A stretch of 64,000 nucleotides of DNA from Crocodylus rhombifer (taxonomy: Eukaryota > Chordata > Crocodylia > Crocodylidae), in contig JAVSML010024002.1 in assembly GCA_038503035.1 (NCBI GenBank), forward strand, positions 996,587 through 1,060,586, given 5' to 3'. A program made the translations under genes and the position numbers. The notes below the pieces were generated by a model, which did not search any database, had not been told where the DNA came from, and saw only the letters and a list, made by a program, of their open reading frames with translations. Every line of letters starts with the position of its first letter. Positions within the stretch are counted from its first letter, which is position 1. This document shows, one piece after another, positions 13,345 through 24,958 of the stretch.

Positions 13345-13525
13345 ACTAAGGCACAGTAGTCTACTCGTTAAGGCACCTACCCAGAAGATGGGAAACCAGT
13401 GAGACCCTGGTCCCAGGCCTCTGTTCGCCTGAGGATTTGAACTCTGACCCTTGGCATCACAGGACAGTGTCTCAGTCCCTAGATTGCCAATGGCTAAGAC
13501 ATCTTCCTGGTGAGCTAGGCTACTG
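13345..13525 (+). mobile_element. tRNA-headed SINE (MIR-class) fragment
   Basis: The order of words AGTAGTCTACTCGTTAAGGCAC, CCAGAAGATGGGA, AGACCCTGGTCCCAGG and AGGATTTGAACTCTGACC fits the tRNA-derived head of a SINE family common in sauropsids, with box A-like and box B-like positions. The copy is diverged. A weaker relative lies near 63680-63780. Confidence 0.5.
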
Positions 13526-13537
13526 GACAGCCTGGCT

Positions 13538-14280
13538 AGGTACAGACATGTGTGGAGGTTAGATCAAGTTAAACATGACCACTAAGTCAGCATGGGGGGT
13601 GCAGGTCATGGTGTCCATGAGAAGGATTGTGGGGGCAGGTGCTGTCCAGCAGGGGAATGGGGCTGTTTTTAGCCCCTGACACCTCTACCCCTAGACAAAC
13701 AACTCCTCCCCAACAGATCTATCCCTCCATCCCTCCTCCTCTCCCCTCCCCTCACCAGGACTTCCTCAGCTCCTGGCACAGGGAAATGCTCATAAAACCA
13801 GCACCATGAGTGGCTTCCAGGATGCAAGGTTTTGTGGGCTGAGTGGGTGCTGGCTGGTTCATTGAGGAGGTTTGTCCATCTGGGGGGTGGGGCAAGAGGC
13901 CGGTGGGCTAAAAATAGCCTGGTGCCATGGGAGCATGTAGGAAAAGTGCAGTCCTGGGCTTCAGCCAAGGATTAGCCTTTCTAAGCCCTGGTACTGTGCT
14001 GGGAATTGTACAGAAGTTCAGAATAGTCAGATTGATCTGACAGTGGCCAACCCCATCTATGCTAGACTACCTCAGAGTTAGAGTTAACTTAGATCAGGTC
14101 AGTCATTTTTAGACCAATCCAACCTTCATGAACTTCTGTACAGTTCACACTAAATGGACCTAACTAGGGATCTAAGTGTAAGATCCGCACCTGGGCAAAC
14201 TAAGTTAGATCAGGCAGCCATTTTTAATGCAATCTAGCCTTCCCCTAATCTCCCTGAATTTCTATATGCAACCCCAGAGA
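13538..14280. mobile_element. Composite miniature element with inverted subterminal repeats
   Basis: It begins with GGTACAGACATGTG and carries TGTACAGAAGTTCA (14008-14021) facing its inverse TGAACTTCTGTACA (14129-14142), both beside TTAGATC-type words. The GC-rich interior (about 13630-13970) shares an ordered run with 34120-34210, including TTTTTAGCCCC followed by AGACAAACAACT. That makes this one of two related copies in the window. Exact ends were not resolved and no target duplication was found. ORFs inside are incidental. Confidence 0.55.
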
Positions 14281-14487
14281 GCAGAAGGAAAAGAGGTAAG
14301 AGGAAGCCTCACTAACTCAGGGAGCTAGACACTGTGCTGGAAGGAGACATGAGCCCACATTTCCACTGGCTGTACATTTTGTGTTATATAGTCATTTTGA
14401 ACAGTGCATAAACATCAGTGGGAGCAGAAAGCAGATTTCTTCATTTGGTGTTCCACCTGCCTGAAATGCCTTCCTTATGCGCCTGCT

Positions 14488-15718
14488 TATAGATTGTAAG
14501 GCCAGAAGGGACCTCAGAAGATCATCGGGTCCAGCCCCCTGCACCAAGCAGGAAAGACAACTGGGGGCCAGGTGACTCCAGCAAGGTGACTGTCTAGTCT
14601 CCTCTTGAAGATTTCCAGGGTAGGCAATTGCACCTCCTCTGGAGGGAGCTTAGTCCACAGTCTGGACATCCTGACTGTTAAGAAGTTTTTCCTAAAGTTG
14701 AGCCTGAATCTATCTTCCAAGAGTTTGTGGCCATTACTCCTGGTTTTCCCCTCAGGTGCCCTGGTGAACAACTGCTCACTGAGCCCTTGATGTGCTCCCC
14801 TAGTGTAGCAGTAAGCTGCTACCAGGTCCCCTCTCAGCCTTCTTTTCCTCAGGCTAAAGAGTCACTCAGCCTTTCCTCGTATGGCTTGCCATGTAAGACT
14901 CTGATTATATGGGTGACTCTTCTTTGGACTCTCTCAAGCTTGTCTACATGTTAAAATGTGGTGCCCAGAACTGGATGCAGTACTCCACCTGTGATCTCAC
15001 CAGTGCTGAGTAGAGCGAAAGAATCACCTCCTTGGTTTTGTTGGAGATGCATCAATTGATGCATGCCAGGGTATTATTTTCCCTACTGGCTCCAACATTG
15101 CACCGCTGGCTCATATTCATACTATGGGATATTATTACCCTCAGGTCCCTTTCATTCATGGTGGTAGTCAGTTTGGTGCTGCCAAGCCTGAAGGTGTGTT
15201 AGGAGTTGCTCATCCCAAAGTAGAGCACTTTACATTTCTCGACATTGAACTTCATCAGATTCCCATCCGCCCAACTTACTAGCCTGTCTAGGTCTACCTG
15301 TATCTGTAGCCTATCTTCAAGCGTGACCATGCTCCCCCATAACTTTGTGTTGTCCATGAATGTAGCCAGTGAGCTCTTCACCCCCACATCCAAATTGTTA
15401 ATAAAGAAGTTGAAAAGTACTGGACTGAGCATCAACCCCTGCAGGACAATGCTGCCCACTTCTCACCAGGATGACAGATCCACTCACTACAACTCTCTGG
15501 GTCCTATCCTGCAGCCAGTTTCTCACCCACCTAACAGTCTTGGAGTTAAGCCCACAATCCTCCAAGTTTCTTGTGAGGACATTATGGGATGCTAGATCAA
15601 AGGCCTTTTGGAGGACAAGCTATACAATGTCAACCTGCTCTCTTGGGTCCAGGTGGTAAGTTACCTGGTCGTAGAAGGAGATGAGATTGGTAAGACCTGC
15701 CTGTGACAAAGCCATGCA
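14488..15718 (-). mobile_element. CR1 LINE, 5'-truncated, minus strand
   Basis: Read on the minus strand this is the 3' part of a CR1 element: the end of the reverse transcriptase, the C-terminal region and the 3' UTR, finishing at a TTACAATCTATAA tail near 14488. The translation at 15459-15199 keeps the order of RT blocks: a Q-G-L-M-L-S-P-V-L-F block B, then F-M-D-N-T-K-L-W-G where intact CR1 has F-A-D-D-T-K-L-W-G. The second catalytic aspartate of the YADD-type box is therefore lost. A C-terminal block (14771-14514) matches the LARLNFRKNFF-type end of CR1. The 5' limit near 15718 corresponds to the H-R-F-region that lies at about 42550 in the plus-strand copy, so the two copies belong to closely related subfamilies. 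Frameshifts separate the blocks; the element is dead. Confidence 0.9.
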
Positions 15719-15719
15719 G

Positions 15720-16328
15720 AATGTGCTATGTGAACTATGTGGAAAACCTCACCATGGCAGTCCTTATTGGAGTACTCCTCATTTGTGAGGTCTCTTGGAA
15801 ATTATGATTTATAATCCCTAACAGGAAAGAATACGTACCTGCATTTGAAGAAAGGAAAAAAAGGCTTCTAGATTGGTAGGAGCTAATTTTAAGGTCTTTG
15901 ACTTTACTTTCATAAAAGGAAGCCCAGATATATCCAGAACTCAGCATTTACTAGCCCATAGTCACTAGCCCACTTGTGTTATGGGACACCTGCTGACTGT
16001 TTCTGCTGTCAAATCTCTCCTGTAATTACACTTTTCCTATGACAGCTCTCATCACACATCCCACTTATGCAGAAGAATGGAAAAGGCATATCAGTGATTG
16101 GGTTCCTTGAAATAAATGTAAGAGCTGTGTGGCTCTGAAGGGTAAATTAGCTTACACCTATAAAGGCACACAAGTCGTATATAGTTCTGCATTGAAAGTG
16201 CAGGAGAACACAGATCTTCACAGGCAAAGTAGAACGGATTTCCAACCCTGGCTGCATAAATCAGGATTTGTCTGGCCATTATGTGTTAGGCATAGCATAG
16301 CTGGGACACAATTTAGCCCCTAGTCTCT
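15720..16328. other. Unique DNA, no gene seen
   Basis: AT-rich interval between the minus-strand CR1 and the Harbinger-like element. No feature is supported. Confidence 0.45.
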
Positions 16329-16330
16329 AA

Positions 16331-17518
16331 GGGTGCTTGTACAGGTGATGATGTCACAAGGTACACATGTACACATACACAATTTCTTATTGTGGAGTTT
16401 AATGGCATCACACCTTATACACACCTGAGATCTGGGAGTTTTAAATGAGTTTGCATCATTGCAAACTAAACTACATCCCTGTGTAGTTTAGTTTGCAATG
16501 TTGTAATTTGGAATGTTGCAGCCATTTGTCAGCTTGCCCCCCAGTGTGGGCGAGGTGGGCAGGCTCTGCGGGAAAAAAAAGTATTGGGCTCCTCACTGCT
16601 TCTGCCTTCAGCATGCTCCTGCTGCCAGCAGGACACCTGGGGCTTGCCAGGAACAAGCTGACTTGCCCCAGGGCTGTGCGGGGAGGCAGCAGGAGGGCAG
16701 CTGGGTTTGCTAGTGGCCAGAGAAGGTGGCAGGGACAGTGCAAAGAGCATGGGGATGCTAGCTCCCAGGGGCTGCTGCTTTTCTAAGCTTCCCAGGCTTC
16801 CAGCACCCTGTGCACCATCCCCACCACCTTTCCAGCCACTGCCAGCACCCAGCTGCCCTGCTGCCATCTGCCTGCATTGCCCTAGGGGCAAGCTGGGTGT
16901 GCTGGTGGCTGGAAAAAGTGGTGGGAGTGGTGCATGGGGTGCTGAAAGCCTGGGAGGGCTCAGAAAAGCAATGGATTACGTATCTCTGAGCTGGGGCAGC
17001 ACCCAGCCAGCTAGCAGCGTGCCTGGGTTTCCGGTGCCCTGTGCACCATCCCTCACCACTGTCTCTGGCCACCAGCACACCCAGACGCCCTCCTGTTGCC
17101 TTTCTGCACTGTCCCAGGGGCAAGCCAACCTGTTCCCAGGTTGTCCTATGCATCTTGTCGACCGCAGGAGCCTGCTGAAAGCAGAACTGGTGAGGGGCCT
17201 GATTCTTTGTTTTTGTTTCCAGCAGAGCCTGCCTGCTTTTCCTGTTGCTGGTGGGGTGGGGGATAACAGATTAATGGCACAGATTAATGTCCTCCCAGCT
17301 GCAGGAGAGGCCAGCAGCCTATGCTGGAGGGAAAAAAAATGGATCCAGCCCCTCACTGCATTTGCCTTTAGCAGGCACCTGTGGCCACCAGGACAATCAC
17401 ATATATACAGTGACGGATATTGAAACTGTGTGCTTTCAATCAAAAACTCACCATTTCAATTTAGGGGGCATAGAATGTAACCTGAAGGACTGAACCCCCA
17501 TCATGTGTTCAAGCACCC
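16331..17518. mobile_element. Long Harbinger-like foldback element
   Basis: The ends are inverted repeats: GGGTGCTTGTACAGGTGATG at the left and, on the other strand, GGGTGCTTGAACACATGATG at the right. Both sides are flanked by TAA (16328-16330 and 17519-17521), the PIF/Harbinger target duplication. The 1188-bp interior is GC-rich and largely made of inverted and direct copies of one segment. The block around 16570-16630 (A-run, CTCACTGCTTCTGCCTTCAGCA) recurs directly at 17330-17375 and inverted at 17160-17215. These copies create long ORFs on both strands (up to 238 codons at 16707-17423) that mirror each other and have no transposase motif. A perfect 19-bp hairpin lies near the left end. It is non-autonomous. 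Confidence 0.8.
16457..16500. repeat. Perfect 19-bp stem hairpin
   Basis: CATTGCAAACTAAACTACA (16457-16475) and its exact reverse complement (16482-16500) flank a 6-base loop. It lies in the left subterminal region of the Harbinger-like element, where hairpins are common. Confidence 0.95.
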
Positions 17519-17521
17519 TAA

Positions 17522-18609
17522 GAGTAAGCCTGTGGGGTAGAAGGCAAAACCATACAAAGATGCCCAAACGATTATTGCAGATGCTAACTCTGGAACTGGA
17601 AACATTATAGCCAGGTTAGCATGGAGCTCCACCTGGGTATCTACTGACAAACTGTGGTACTGATTCCAGAGCCCTCAAATGCAGCGCTAGGTCAGACTTT
17701 ACCCATCACTGTCTTGTACCATATAGACATCCTCCGAGAGAATCCAGGTCTTCTCGGTTCCCAGTACTATTATAAGGGTACTCTGGGCTTCCTAGCTCTA
17801 GATGAGCTTGCAGGAAGCAAAGCAGGAACCCTCAATACGTTTGAGCAGAAACTCATCAGAACAGTTAGCTGATTTGTATTGATGAATCATCATTTTCTAA
17901 TGAAAAGTTTTTTTGCCAGAAAATTCCCAATAGCTATAGTCAGAAAGGCAGAGTCTGCTGTAAGTATAACAGTAACCAACTTCAGTAGGCATTTAAAATG
18001 TGCAGAGGAAGACAGAATTTGAAACATATATTTTTAAAGAGAAGGAAAAAATATAAGGGCTGGAATTTGGTAATGTATTTTTGTTTCAGGTGCAGCCCTT
18101 TTGCTAGGTGTCATGGGTAGTAACCAGGACTGAATTCAATGTGTGTGTGGGGTGTTCCTCCAAAATAAATAAAATGTGACTTCAGCTGCCACCTAAACCT
18201 TTACCTACTCTCAATTTTTTTGTAATTTAATAATCTAGCTATACTGGCAAGTATGTAGGCATTTCTGGGAATATGAGACTAGGAATATATTTTAACTGAA
18301 AAAAGCATCCAGCATATATAGTTACATAAAAGCAATCCAAACCTATTCAGTGTTTTAGAGATATGGCCAAATCCTACTGTTTCAAAACACTTTTAATGGA
18401 TAAAGACTCACCTGTCAAGACAGTAATACCCACTTATCATAAATAAAGAGATGGAAAAAATGGAGTTTATAACCATCAAAAAATAGGATTAGTGGATTGA
18501 GGAAACTTTTCTGTGAGGAATACAAAAAAGTGCATAGCAGAGTAGAGATCAGTTTCTTATAATACCAGAACCAAGGAGAATCTAGTAAATTTAAGAAACT
18601 CAATTGTTA
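17522..18609. other. Unique AT-rich DNA, no gene seen
   Basis: No recognisable feature. Small ORFs have no domain. Confidence 0.45.
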
Positions 18610-18624
18610 ATTGATTCTTTGTAT

Positions 18625-18790
18625 CGTGGTAATACCTTGGATGTTCAGCATGGACCAGGATTCCCTTGTACTAGGCACTTTAAAAACACAGGAGAAAAAC
18701 ATAGTCCTTACTTATATCGTCAAGCTTACAGTCTAAATATAAGAAACTAGACAACAGATAAAGGCAAAGAGGGAGATAGGGTAGGATAAG
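18625..18790 (+). repeat. Ancient amniote interspersed repeat fragment
   Basis: The word order CTTGTACTAGGCACTTTAAA, AACATAGTCCTTAC, AAGCTTACAGTCTAA and ACAACAGATAAAGG follows a widespread amniote repeat consensus of the form 'GTGCTAGGCGCTGTACAAACACA ... GAGCTTACAATCTAA ... GACAAAGG'. The family name (MIR- or L3/CR1-related) is uncertain. Confidence 0.6.
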
Positions 18791-18902
18791 GAAAAAGTGA
18801 GACACATTTTGGATACTTTGTGATGTAGAATTAAGTCATTTAGACCTGTTAAAATGACATGTCTTAAAATGGATTAGTCAGGCATATGAAGTATATAATA
18901 TT

Positions 18903-18913
18903 GGGGGGGGGGT
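18903..18913. repeat. Poly-G run
   Basis: About eleven consecutive G followed by GTGTACAG, in otherwise AT-rich DNA. It is a simple-sequence tract. Confidence 0.85.
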
Positions 18914-19250
18914 GTACAGTACCTGCATGCACACAAATAATATGTGTATATGTAATAAGTATAGGCTTCCATATATGTATGCATGGGAAAGCGTGGAGGG
19001 GTGCACACTATGGACATTAAGGAAAATATAAATTAGGAATAATTTCTTTCTTCTTTCCAGCTGTAAAACAAATATTAATTTCCTGGATTAGGAAGGCATG
19101 TTGTCACTGCACAATTGCATAGCTGTCCCTTCTGCTAGTTTTATTCCTTTCTTTCTAGCATGCATTACTGGTCACTACTAGGTAGACATTGGCCTTATTT
19201 GATAAAGCATGTCCCATATCCTATGTAAGCTTTTTGGCTATAAATTCAGT
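18914..19250. other. Unique DNA, no gene seen
   Basis: AT-rich with alternating ATGTGTATATGTA words; nothing further supported. Confidence 0.4.
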
Positions 19251-19254
19251 AGGG

Positions 19255-19995
19255 GTTGATCTAGAGGCAGCCTGATAGTGCCATTGTACCTTCATTTTGG
19301 ACCCCTCTGAGGCAGCCATGGCAGGAACTTTCTTTAAATTCCCAAAGCAGGTAATAATCCTCCCTTCCTGGTACTCACTCTTTTCCCCTTTAGAAGCACC
19401 TCTCCTCCTCTTCCCTCCCGTTCACCCCTCCTCTGCCCACTACTGTCCCCGTCCCTTCGCTGACCTAGGGGCAGAGCAAGATCCAAAACTCGTCCTGCCC
19501 CACTCCAGACAGGGTGCATGGGGATCCAGGCTCAGCCAGGGACAGTGGCGATGTCAGTTTGCATCTCTCTGCCCAGCCCTTTCTGTTGTTCTCTGCCAGT
19601 CTGGGAACACACACAAAGAGGGGGAACCTGAAGCTGGACTGTCACTGGTTGCAGTGCAGAAGAAGAGACTGGGGCAGCATTGGCTGTGTGTGCATCTCCC
19701 CTTTTTGTGCCCAGAGGCATAAGTAAAGGGGGTTGGGGAGGAGGTCCTTTTGAGCATAGTGTGGGGACAGGACAGGATACAGAGGTGGGTATTCTTACCT
19801 GCTTCAGGGACTGCAAAAAATCCCTGGCTGCTGCTCCCATGGCAAAGTCTGCCCACCCTGGTGAAAGGGAGGCTGGGAGCAGGAGAATGAAGCTACCCCT
19901 GCAGCTCCAATCACTGTTCTCACACACTCCTTTTACAATCCTGGATCCAACTATGAACTACACAATCAGTGATGTAATTCTTCCATAAGATCCCC
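19255..19995. other. GC-rich block of unknown origin
   Basis: The base composition jumps for about 740 bases, then returns to AT-rich. Overlapping ORFs occur on both strands (for example 19297-19722 plus, 141 codons; 19532-19927 minus, 131 codons), as expected for GC-rich non-coding DNA. Pyrimidine-rich stretches and many CCTC/CTGG words are present. The abrupt edges and the resemblance in texture to the interiors of the miniature elements at 16.3 and 21.9 kb suggest a decayed non-autonomous transposon, but diagnostic ends were not found. A retained exon cannot be excluded. Confidence 0.4.
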
Positions 19996-20559
19996 ATGGA
20001 GGTCTGATTGTAGACCTGAGAAAGATGAAGGATACCTCTACACATCTCTGATTTTAGTAAAAAAAAACAAAACATAATCTCAAAGCCCTTTGAATTTATA
20101 TATAAACATGATCACATAGGTCAAGACTAAAGGAATATAAACAAATAACCATAACTGATCACTTCAGGAGGTCCAAAAGAATCTATTGTTAGGGTCTATC
20201 TTACTGAATACACTCTTTATTTTTCTGGAAGCAGGGGTGAACAGCATGTAAATACAATTTACAGAATACCACAATATGAAATTGAGAGGCGATGTGAATA
20301 CCAGCAGGGAAAGGAAAATACAAGCAAGGTATCTAGAGAGTCAAAAGATATTAGACAGGAAATAATAAAATAAGCTTCAGATAGAAGTGAACTCTAATGC
20401 CCCTGGGGGAAATTAATCAAAACTCCCAAATATCCAATGAGAGAGGTAAAGTCCCTCAAACACTGAAGAAACAATGCTAATAAAAGAGTATTGTGTATAT
20501 ATGGGTAAATCAAGTATGAGTTTGCTGTGCAACACGACCACAAAATAATATTGTTCTGC
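19996..20559. other. Unique AT-rich DNA
   Basis: No feature recognised. Confidence 0.45.
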
Positions 20560-21030
20560 ATGTATAGGGACATCACATCATGTCACAGGGAGATGATATT
20601 CCCTAAATATATCAGATTGTTTTACACCACATCTAGAACACAGGGGCTCATTTGGAAAGATGTAGGCAATTGGGAAGGAGTTCACAAGAAGAGCAAAAAA
20701 TATACTGGGCGTAAGATGTTGACTTCTGAGGACTGTATTTATGTTGGATCAGCAAAGACATGAAATCCATCTACATATATTGGGAATGTATAAACACCAG
20801 GGATGGAGACTTGTTATTTAAAAAAAGTACAGTACAAGAGAGTATTACTGCGTGTCCTGGAATGGAAGGAAGTAAGGATATGATGAAATAGGTGAATGTT
20901 AAGAGAGACTTCCTTATAGTGACATCTATTAGACTGTAGGGTAGTCTGTCTTGGGAAATGGAAAAAACATCATTGCTTGTGGCATTTAAATCTAATATGA
21001 ATAGAATGGCCCATGTTGTGGGGCAGGAAA
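20560..21030 (+). mobile_element. Ancient CR1 3'-region relic, plus strand
   Basis: The ordered words CACCACATCTAGAACACAGGG, AGGAGTTCACAAGAAGAGCAA, AGAGAGACTTCCTTATAGTGACA, TATTAGACTGTAGGGTAG and CTTGGGAAATGGAAAA track the C-terminal part and 3' UTR of an old CR1 subfamily (consensus 'GGAAAAACTTCCTAACAGTAAG ... TTAGACTGTGGAATA'). It is much more diverged than the copies at 14.5 and 41.5 kb, and no ORF survives. Confidence 0.65.
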
Positions 21031-21885
21031 GAAGAATAAGTGGTCATTAGATGTGTCTGTTTTCCCTTCACTGTTGTGCTGCACACCAATACAGGTGGGC
21101 AAGAAGAGGCAGGGAGATTGGATTTTCAGGCTGTTCCTGCAGTAGTTATGTCAGTGTTTGGAGAAAGATATATCCCACACCAGCATAGACCTATTGCAGC
21201 GGTTTGCCTGAGCCAGAGCAGTGGAAGACTTTGGGTGTGAACAGATGTCACTGCTAAAACATTTGAAAGGGCCAGCTGTGCAGAGGGGTAAGCTTTTTGA
21301 AATATTCCAAATGTGGCTGAAACATTCCAAGATAGTACATCTTTAAATGTTCTGCTATTCTGGTTCATTTCCCTTTTTGGTTTTGTGTGCATGGGGGCAG
21401 CACTAGAGCTAGGGTGGGGCTGGAACCAGGCTTACCTTACCTCATCAATGCTAGAGCTAGACAACCCAGCCCAAATTCCCTCTTCCTCCTCCTCTGAGGA
21501 AGAAATAAGGGATTTGGGGGATTTGGGATTCCCCAATGCCTTTCCACTCCAATTTACCTTTGATTTCTGGCTCTCTGTTCTTCCCTTTCCTCTACCTCCC
21601 ACTCCTGCAAAGGCAGAGTTTAGGGTGGAATTGCAGGTTACTGCAGCCTGCTGTAACTTCCCTAGTGGCATTAGAGGAGCTTGCAGTGTTTAAAATTGTT
21701 CCAGCCAGGAACAGCATGTGCATTTCACTTGGAAATTCTTCAGTTGTTACATCTGTCTGTGAGTCATGCTGCTCCTGGTGGGCTTTGCCATGGCCTATGT
21801 AACACTGTCCATTCCACTGTCACATTCTGGACTAATAACTGTTGATTTGGCTCTCTGACTTGATGAACAAGGCAAATACCCATAT
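21031..21885. other. Mostly unique DNA, moderately GC-rich at 21370-21700
   Basis: No gene supported. ORFs of 126 codons (21313-21693) and 88 codons have no recognisable domain. A TCTTCCTCCTCCTCTGAGGAAGAAAT stretch near 21481 is simple purine/pyrimidine sequence that reads as an acidic/serine run in one frame. Confidence 0.4.
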
Positions 21886-21888
21886 TTA

Positions 21889-22998
21889 GGGTGCATCTAC
21901 ACAGGACACATTAATGCACATTATCCTAACTTAATGTGCATTATGGGAATGTGTCTACATGTACACACCCTTAATACACATTAACTTAGGGTAATCATGC
22001 CTAAATCTGATGCCTGCAAAAGCAGGTATCAACTTTAGTCATGATTAGTTAATGCACAGTAATGCATGTGTAGACACAACCTGGTACTAACCAGGGTTCC
22101 AGGTCTGCCCTACCAGTAGGGGACTAGGCTGAGCCGAGCCCCAGGGAACATCTAGAGGCTGGGGTGCTGGGCACCTGCTCCAAGTTTCTGCCCCCTAGGC
22201 TCCCCACTCTGGGCTTGAAGAACCAAATTATTGTATATAGTTTCCCATGTGTAAGTGGTGTTTTATTGTTGGTCAGTGGCGAGGGTACTGGAGGAGCACT
22301 GTTGGCTGAGTGGGTAGGGGTTTCTGTTTGTTGCAGGGGGAGAGATGGAGATGTTGTGTTGTGAGGATAATAACATTTTTTTGCTTCACCCATATGCATG
22401 TCCTGAGAGTGGTGCTGGGGGTGTGTGGATGGGGCAAGCAACCTGGAATCGGGACTGCAGGAGAAGGGGGTCAGTCAGGGCCTCCCACAGGCAGTGTCCT
22501 GGCCCCCAGTGGCAGGTGCATGGCTCTTTTGGGGCCTGGGCAGGGGGTGCGTGCTCCAACTCAGACCCTGCCAGCAATTTCCAAGGCCAGCACCATGGCC
22601 AGCAGCAGTGGGGTCACAGGCATCACTGGCAGAGGTGGGGGCAGCCCTGGTGTGGGGAGGCAAGATGGGCGAGGAGGGAGCGGGCACATGCTGCCCCTGC
22701 TCTGGGCATGTGGCTACCAGGCAGGGAAGGGGCTGGCCAGGGATTGGATTTTCCAAGAAGGCTGCTAAGTGCTGGCAGCTGGCTCTGGCTTTGACATGGC
22801 AAGTGCTGGCAGCCATGTGGCCAGAGGCTGGAGCTCCTTCCAGCAGCCACAGGGGCACATGACAGCACTGGAGAGACTTGGGACTAACTTTAGTCTCAAG
22901 TCCCTGTACCTGCAGACACCTGCCAAAAATTGCTTAATGCACATTAGCTTAATGTGCATGAAATTTAGTCTCACTTATTTGCATGTATAGATGCAGCC
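21889..22998. mobile_element. Harbinger-like element with GC-rich interior
   Basis: The element is flanked by TTA on both sides (21886-21888, 22999-23001). Its ends are inverted repeats GGGTGCATCTACACA and, on the other strand, GGCTGCATCTATACA. Each end carries a subterminal hairpin of the same sequence: AATGCACATTA pairs with TAATGTGCATT at 21913-21942, and ATGCACATTA with TAATGTGCAT at 22937-22959. A further end-like sequence (GTGTAGACACAACC, 22069-22082) suggests a shorter element of about 194 bp that gained the GC-rich block, or a nested insertion. Long overlapping ORFs in the interior (up to 152 codons) occur on both strands and show no transposase signature. Confidence 0.8.
22875..22902. 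repeat. 13-bp hairpin inside Harbinger-like element
   Basis: GACTTGGGACTAA (22875-22887) faces the inverse of GACTTGAGACTAA (22890-22902), 12 of 13 paired, with a two-base loop. Confidence 0.8.
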
Positions 22999-23001
22999 TT
23001 A

Positions 23002-24641
23002 GGTCATTTTAATAGTACAGGTGAGTCATTCCTCCCCTGAGAGGTCACAATAAACCTCTTGTGAGAGTCACCACTCACCAAGTTGAGGAACTTTATACTT
23101 GTAACCTTGTAATCCTAAAAATTTGTAGCAGAACTGGCCAAAAAGAGAGAGAGAGAGAAAGGAAGGGAAGGATTCATAAATACTTCACAAATCTATTTTA
23201 TGATCTTATTTTTGTTAAAATGTCAACATTAGACCATTTGGAAAAAGATGACATTGAAGAAACTTTGAACATTTGCATGGTTGACTGAAATATAGTAGGG
23301 GAAAGACTGAAAAAAAAATATTACTTTTCCTAGTTTTTCTTCTGCTTTTGGAATTTCATCAACTTTTTCAGATTGAAGTTGCATGCCATGATATTCAATA
23401 TTATTAATAGTATTAATGTTCTCAATGGCTCAGAAAAGAAGTAAAAGAGTTAAATTGCTGAAACAGTAGAGAGCATCATTCTGTCATGTTGGACTTTCAT
23501 CAAAGTCTGTCAACAATTTCACGGCTAAAGTTTAATCATAACACTATGCAGACATTGTTCTTTGCAGAGCTGTTTTGCCACTTTGTGAGTCTCTGGCCTA
23601 AAGGAGGAACGCTGCCAAAATCTGTTTTATATGACTGACAATGCCATTTATATTCAAGTCATCTCAAAATGTTTTACAGAGGGCCATGTTCAGTATTGCT
23701 ACAGCTGCATCTTGGTAGGCAAATATAACCGAGCCACAGTGGAAAGTGCAATATCTGTAACAATGCCTTGGAATTAAAACCTTCTTTCTGGGAAGAAGAT
23801 TTTTAGCCTGGATTATCTTAAGAAGAATAGTTTGGATCTGTTGTTTTTCTTTTCTTTAGAAATAATGTCATGTGATGTGTTCCTTAACTTCCATCTGGAC
23901 AGACATCAGAGATGAGCAGGAGCAACATTGTTTCTACCAAAGCAGGATCTTAAGCAATCAGTGGTGGTATCTGGATCAGCGATCAGTTACTCAACTGCCC
24001 GTCATAACACATTTCCCAGTCTTCTGTTCCGCAGCTCTTGGCCCTGCTCCAGCTTCAAATTAAACCATCATGAAACATGCAGCACTGTGCATTTATAATC
24101 ACTTGGGATTTTTTTTTTAAGTAAAGGCCAAACTATATTTTATTTACAGCAAGAACCATGGCATTAACTTAGATTTGCCTCCAAATGCCTAGATCTGCAT
24201 TGGTGCCAACATTTGGCCTAAGCCAAATGCCCTGGATATCGATAAGAGTCCGTCTGTTGATTGCAGCAGGCTTTTGATCAGGCCCATAGCACAAATAAAT
24301 GTCTTTGTCTTGCATGCTTAAGCCTAGCCCTGTGAACAGTTTCCTTAAATGTTGACTCTGGTACTGAAAATATGTATAGTGTTTGGGGGGCTTGTAAAAC
24401 CTGTGGACACCATTCTGTCAAAGGCAAAGCCAGGAAAACCCTGACTTATCTCCAGGAGGAGAGCAATTTGCCAAGACATGAGCTAAAGCAGGAGGTTCCA
24501 ATTTGTTTGGACACTGTAATGTGCATTTGAGAGGCTTCTGAGGGAGCAAAAAATCCCCCCAAAAGCAAAGAAGCAGAAGATATTGTGGGAAAGCCACATG
24601 TGCTCACCTCTACCTATATGAATTATGCTGTCTGCTTAGTT
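23002..24641. other. Mostly unique AT-rich DNA
   Basis: A GA microsatellite lies at about 23142-23160. A short ancient-repeat fragment near 24240-24290 contains GATTGCAGCAGGCTTTTGATCAGGCCC, a phrase seen in old sauropsid repeats. A T-run is at 24110-24118. No gene is supported. Confidence 0.45.
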
Positions 24642-24950
24642 CAGTGTTTCCCAAGGGATGGGCCATTGCACACATGTACTATGAGCAGTGGAAGCGTGCC
24701 ATGGAAAATGATACTTTATCAGTATCAGATCTGGCCTACAGAGCTATGTCAATTAGCCCACACGGTTCCCCAGGGGTCTGAAAGTTTGACAGTGAGGGAG
24801 TAACAATAGTTAACACTACCCCTGCTCCTCACCTGCTGGGTTTCCAAGGTCTACATGGAAGGATTGGGCCCCAGTTGGACCAGCCCCACATGGAGATATT
24901 AGGCGCCAGAAAAAAGTGTGCCCCAGGTATCAAAAGGTTAGGAAGCAATA
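24642..24950. mobile_element. hAT (Charlie-like) miniature element
   Basis: The left end is CAGTGTTTCCCAAG; the right end read on the other strand is TATTGCTTCCTAACC. Both fit degraded Charlie-type ends. Candidate 8-bp duplications GCTTAGTT (24634-24641) and GCTTAATC (24951-24958) agree at 6 of 8 positions. The 309-bp length and absence of a transposase ORF make it non-autonomous. Confidence 0.75.
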
Positions 24951-24958
24951 GCTTAATC